Assembly: GCA_964551015.1 (NCBI GenBank) | Contig: CAZKBP010000015.1 | Coordinates: forward strand, 1-64,000 | Source of the DNA: CAZKBP01 sp964551015 | Lineage (GTDB): Bacteria > Bacteroidota > Bacteroidia > Cytophagales > Microscillaceae | Direction: 5' to 3' | DNA length: 64,000 nt | Shown here: positions 60,649-64,000 of the stretch, one piece after another | Layout: the number at the start of each line of letters is the position of its first letter | Position numbering within the stretch: position 1 is the first letter of the stretch | Program-made: the position numbers and the translations under genes | The notes under the pieces: generated by a model | Told to the model about the DNA's origin: nothing | Database searches by the model: none | What the model saw: the letters and a program-made list of their open reading frames with translations, nothing else

Positions 60649-63600
60649 TTAGGCTTTGCTGAGCTTAAATTGGTTAACACGTTTTTTCAGCTCTTCGGCA
60701 AGAATAGAGAGTTTTTCGCTGGAGCTGGAAATTTCAGCCATTCCTCGATCCATTTCCAGAGAAGAGCTGGCGAGTTCCTGTGTTCCACTGGCCGTTTCTT
60801 CGGAAACGACCACGATTTTCTCAATATTTTTGACCACCTGATCAATAGATTGCTTCTGCAGCTGAGAGCCTTGTAGAATTTCTTTGGATGATTGAAGTGT
60901 CTCTGTACTAGAATCATTAATTTCCACAAAAACTTTTTCTGCCTGCTCGGTAGCCGTCTTACCGCTTTCCACGCTTGTTTTCATATTCTTGATGGCATCT
61001 CCTGTGGATAAGATATCCTTTTGCACATCTTTGATGACTTTGTCAATCTCCACGGTAGAGTTTTTGGAGTCTTCGGCCAATTTATTGATTTCATCAGCCA
61101 CTACTTTGAAACCTCTACCTGCTTCGCCCGCGCGAGCCGCCTCGATGTTGGCATTGACGGAGAGCAGCTTGGTTTGGAAGGCAATGTCGGTGATGACGCT
61201 GAGGATGCGAGAAATTTCTTCCGAACGCTGGGTGAGCACTTCAATAGAACCCGACGTAACCCCGGCGGATTGGTCAATGTCTGCCATGTTGTTGACCAGC
61301 GTTCGGATGATTTCTAAGCCATTTACGCAGTTTTGTTGCCCTTTCTCGGCTGAGGTATTGATAATTTCGGCTTTTTTGCTCATATCGAGGGAAGCGTTTA
61401 GGGTTTTTTCCACGAGGCGGGAAGATTCATCGGTACGGCTGGCTTGGTCCTGCGCTCCGTCGGCCATCTGCTGAATAGCCGTAGAAGCCTCCGTGGTAGA
61501 TTTACGCATACTGGTGGCCTTAGAGAGCATTTCACCGGAGGAGGTAGAGACGGTCAAGGTGCTTTCCTCGATTTGCACTAAGAATTCATTCAGGTTTTTG
61601 ATGGCGATGTTGAGGGCATTGGCCATATCGGCAATATCGCCTCGAGCTTCCATCTTGAATTGCTGGGTAAGGTCTCCCAAAGAAAGACTGGTGACAATGC
61701 GGTTGATTTCTAGAACCGGCTCGGAGATATTGGTCAATAAGAGATTGACCGAGTCTATAAGTTCTTTCCAAGCACCATCGAGATGAGTCAGATTGAGCCG
61801 TTCACTGAGTCTCCCTTCTACCCCTGCAAGGTTCACGACGCGATTGAGTTCTTTGACAATTTTTTTGAGGTTATCTCTCAGGGTGGTATTGGCGGCTACC
61901 ATACGGGCTAACTCTCCCTTGACTCGGATTTTACCCAAATCCATTTCTACGTCAAAGTTTCCTTTTTGGATTTCAGTGATAAAATTACTGGTAGCACTCA
62001 GGGCAACGGTAAAATCGGTTACGTCTTTGGCCAACTTAATCACCTTGACAAGCTTGCCTTCATCGTCCAGAACGGGAGCATAGGAGGCATCTAGCCAGAC
62101 TTCATCGCCGTTTCTGGCGATACGCTTGAAAGTGCCCATACTGATGTGGCCATCGTTGAGGTTGCGCCAAAACTCGCGATACTCTGGGCCTCTCGCGTAG
62201 TCAGGGTCTACGAAGATGCGATGATGCTTACCCTTTATTTCTTCTAAGGAGTAGCCCATCAGATCTAGGAATATTTTATTGGCTGATAAGATATAGCCAT
62301 CCGGGTCGAAGTCAATGAAAGCATAAGCAGTGTTGATAGCCTTGATTTGACCGTCCATTTCGGCTTGTTGTACGCGTAATTCTTCGCTGAGCCGGGCTTG
62401 TTTTTCTTGGGTGGCCTGAAGCTCTTCCATATTCTGGCGCAGTTCTTCTTCTTGGGCACGGGTTTCCTCGAGTTGGTTGGCGAGTTCGCTTTCCAGATTT
62501 TTCTCGCGGGTGATTTCTTGGGCGTATTTAACCACTTTGTAGGGATTACCATCCAGATCTAAGATAGGCGCATAACTTCCTTTGATCCAGACGATTTTGC
62601 CGTGCTTTGCTACACGTTTGAACTCACCTGATTGTGGGATGCCCGCTCTAAGGTCTGCCCAGAAGCGTTGATAATCATCTGAGTTTTTTTGTTCATCACT
62701 TACCATAAAGCTGTGGTGCTTTCCAGTAAGTTCGGCTCCGGAGTAGCCGACAATGTTTAGGAAATTTGGGTTGGCAGAGGTGATGGTTCCATCCATTTCA
62801 AACTCCACGGTGGCGTAGGTTTCATTGATGGATTTGAGTTGACTGGCATAATCCAGACTTTTCTGCTTTTGCTCGGTAATATCACTGGCAAGGCTAATTA
62901 CTTTAATGGGTTCACCTTGTTGATTGAAAACGGGCGTGTAGGTGGCCTGCATCCAGACTTCCTGACCGGTGCTGCTGATCTGCTTAAATTCGCCTGATTG
63001 GGCTTTGCCCTTACGGAGGTCGTTCCAAAACTGGAGATAGTCTCTTGATTTGGCGTAAGAGTCTTCTACGATGAGGCTGTGGTGCTGCCCTTTGAGCTCG
63101 GCCTCGGTGTAGGCTAGGATTTCCTGCATCGTTTGGTTGGCTTTGAGGAGATGCCCCTGCATGTCCATCTCGATGGTGGCCAGGGTGTTGTCAATGGCCT
63201 GGAGTTGCCCACTCATCTCGAGCTCTTTTTTGCGCATGGCTTCCTGCGTAGACTCGAGCTCTTCCATATTTTGGCGCAGTTCTTCTTCGCTGGCGCGGGT
63301 TTGCTCCAGTTGATTCTGAACTTCCTGTTCAAGCCTTTTCTTCTCCGTAATATCCTTGATGAAAGCGGTGTAAATGGAGCCATTTCCTAGCCTTGCTTCG
63401 CTGAGTGTGAGGAGAATGGGAACGGTGCTGCCGTCCTGACATAAGGCTTCTACCTCCCGTCCGATGCCAATCACCTTGGCTCGGCGGGTATGCTTATAGT
63501 TACTTAGATATTGGTCGTGCGAGTGGGAATGTGTATCGGGCATGAGCATCCGCACGTTTTCTCCGATTACTTCCTCGCGGCGATAGCCCCAGAGATTTTC

Positions 63601-63783
63601 AGCAGTACGGTTAAAAAAACTGATCGTACCCACATCATTGATGATGATGACGGCATCGGCACAGCCCTCAAGAATTTGCACATATTTTTGAGTTTCGTTA
63701 ATTTCAGTTACTTCTTTGGGGAAGGGGTCGGTATGTCCCGAAGCATTATTCTTTTCGGGGGCAAGGTTTTCTTCAAGCGCCAT
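60649..63783 (-). CDS. Soluble methyl-accepting chemotaxis protein with four PAS domains, first FixL-like
   Basis: A 1044-residue chemoreceptor with no transmembrane segment. PAS1 (residues about 33-146) follows FixL: His89 in HSHDQYLSNY and Arg109 in VIGIGREVEALCQDG match the proximal heme His and the distal Arg, with identical 20-residue spacing. PAS2 to PAS4 (about 195-305, 320-430, 475-590) are repeats with GKHHSFMVSDE-type text resembling BdlA/Aer modules. Two coiled-coil helices (EELRQNMEELESTQEAM and EELRQNMEELQATQEK) separate them. HAMP-like helices lead to the MCP signalling hairpin, whose tip reads FQTKLLSVNANIEAARAG with Lys where Asn is usual. It is first in the che operon and the evident input of the pathway. 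Confidence 0.93.
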   Translation of the reverse strand: MALEENLAPEKNNASGHTDPFPKEVTEINETQKYVQILEGCADAVIIINDVGTISFFNRTAENLWGYRREEVIGENVRMLMPDTHSHSHDQYLSNYKHTRRAKVIGIGREVEALCQDGSTVPILLTLSEARLGNGSIYTAFIKDITEKKRLEQEVQNQLEQTRASEEELRQNMEELESTQEAMRKKELEMSGQLQAIDNTLATIEMDMQGHLLKANQTMQEILAYTEAELKGQHHSLIVEDSYAKSRDYLQFWNDLRKGKAQSGEFKQISSTGQEVWMQATYTPVFNQQGEPIKVISLASDITEQKQKSLDYASQLKSINETYATVEFEMDGTITSANPNFLNIVGYSGAELTGKHHSFMVSDEQKNSDDYQRFWADLRAGIPQSGEFKRVAKHGKIVWIKGSYAPILDLDGNPYKVVKYAQEITREKNLESELANQLEETRAQEEELRQNMEELQATQEKQARLSEELRVQQAEMDGQIKAINTAYAFIDFDPDGYILSANKIFLDLMGYSLEEIKGKHHRIFVDPDYARGPEYREFWRNLNDGHISMGTFKRIARNGDEVWLDASYAPVLDDEGKLVKVIKLAKDVTDFTVALSATSNFITEIQKGNFDVEMDLGKIRVKGELARMVAANTTLRDNLKKIVKELNRVVNLAGVEGRLSERLNLTHLDGAWKELIDSVNLLLTNISEPVLEINRIVTSLSLGDLTQQFKMEARGDIADMANALNIAIKNLNEFLVQIEESTLTVSTSSGEMLSKATSMRKSTTEASTAIQQMADGAQDQASRTDESSRLVEKTLNASLDMSKKAEIINTSAEKGQQNCVNGLEIIRTLVNNMADIDQSAGVTSGSIEVLTQRSEEISRILSVITDIAFQTKLLSVNANIEAARAGEAGRGFKVVADEINKLAEDSKNSTVEIDKVIKDVQKDILSTGDAIKNMKTSVESGKTATEQAEKVFVEINDSSTETLQSSKEILQGSQLQKQSIDQVVKNIEKIVVVSEETASGTQELASSSLEMDRGMAEISSSSEKLSILAEELKKRVNQFKLSKA
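62421..62475. repeat. 55-bp duplicated coiled-coil segment, copy 1
   Basis: This 55-base stretch inside the receptor gene is nearly identical to 63258-63312, 837 bases away. It encodes the helix that precedes PAS4. The other copy precedes PAS2, so a coiled coil plus PAS block was probably duplicated recently. Confidence 0.75.
63258..63312. repeat. 55-bp duplicated coiled-coil segment, copy 2
   Basis: Partner of 62421-62475, in the same orientation, encoding the helix before PAS2. The copies differ at only a few positions. Confidence 0.75.
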
Positions 63784-64000
63784 GTTTTCTATCTTTGAGT
63801 CGTTAAATGATTTCTTTTGGTGCTATCAAAGGACTCCTGTTTTTGTAGAGAAGGAGCTATTTTGGTGAATTTTCGGGCTGGGTTCTTCGCGTGTAGGGGT
63901 TGGCTCCACAGCGATCCTAGTACGAGAATTGGCAAAAATCATTCTCCAAACTACGACGTTGGCCAGTTGAGCTATTTTACTCATCGTAGATTATTACACA
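63784..64000. other. Region upstream of the chemoreceptor gene
   Basis: The promoter of the che operon should lie here on the minus strand, but no clear TAnnTTTG box is seen. A 52-codon minus-strand frame (63984 down to 63826; MSKIAQLANVVVWRMIFAN) is open but has no homologue I recognise. It could be a small leader protein or chance. Confidence 0.3.

Noticed and set aside
60989..61474. 161-codon plus-strand open frame inside the chemoreceptor gene
   Set aside because: Antisense shadow of the conserved MCP signalling hairpin, which has unmistakable family text on the minus strand.
63826..63984. 52-codon minus-strand frame upstream of the chemoreceptor gene, and a tRNA-like string (GCTCAACTGG on the minus strand) within it
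   Set aside because: The tRNA-like D-arm text has no matching T arm or acceptor stem. The frame has an ATG and fair composition but no recognisable family; kept only as a note in the upstream region.
1..64000. CRISPR array, prophage, insertion sequence, rRNA operon or replication origin
   Set aside because: No regularly spaced repeats, transposase or phage structural genes, rRNA sequence, or DnaA-box cluster was seen in the window.

Overview
The window looks like a chromosomal segment of a member of the Bacteroidota, most likely the Cytophagales (inference from content; no 16S gene is present). Supporting signs are a SusC/SusD/SusE outer-membrane glycan-uptake locus, an alpha-amylase with a type IX secretion (T9SS) C-terminal domain, a WbqC-family protein, an ECF sigma factor paired with an anti-sigma-like outer-membrane beta-barrel protein, many lipoproteins with Cys near residue 20, no Shine-Dalgarno-like spacing before most starts, and a few TAnnTTTG promoter elements. 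Most of the window is ordinary housekeeping DNA. I see no prophage, intact insertion sequence, CRISPR array or rRNA operon.

Layout. 1-2711 (+): tail of a surface-polysaccharide cluster, with a glycosyltransferase broken by two in-frame stops, an FkbM methyltransferase and a Wzy/WaaL-like membrane protein. 2755-6300 (-): tig-clpP-clpX, then tRNA-Leu(UAG). 6634-11148 (+): Rel (p)ppGpp enzyme, a Fur regulator, a STAS protein and purA, followed by a decayed Uma2-type fragment. 11356-23085: an FG-GAP membrane protein, pyruvate carboxylase, an M20 peptidase, a lipoprotein, an exonuclease, a TPR histidine kinase and a Crp/Fnr regulator. 23380-33918: Sus-type locus (susC-susD-susE-amylase) divergent from a LacI regulator, with an operator-like palindrome between them. 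33915-50871: mixed housekeeping genes (TPR lipoprotein, Nudix, clpC, wbqC-like, Sua5/YrdC, mltG, YceI-like, sigma/anti-sigma pair, LVIVD lipoprotein, threonine dehydrogenase, RidA, Nfu, XerD, DUF2400). 50971-55066: an OmpR-type response regulator, its histidine kinase and an NlpC/P60 hydrolase.

55104-63783 (-) is a complete chemotaxis operon read MCP-cheW-cheY-cheB-cheA-cheC-like-cheR. No flagellar gene is visible, so the pathway may steer gliding or another output. The chemoreceptor has no membrane segment and carries four PAS domains. The first matches FixL heme-PAS spacing at the proximal His (H89) and the distal Arg (R109), which predicts a soluble heme/gas-sensing receptor. This is the most interesting observation in the window.

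Functional links. SusC/D/E would bind and import a starch- or glycogen-like glucan cut at the surface by the secreted GH13 enzyme, under LacI control. The clpX, clpP and clpC proteases sit near trigger factor and the stringent-response enzyme. The Che proteins form a closed phosphorylation and adaptation circuit with CheC-like rather than CheZ-type dephosphorylation.
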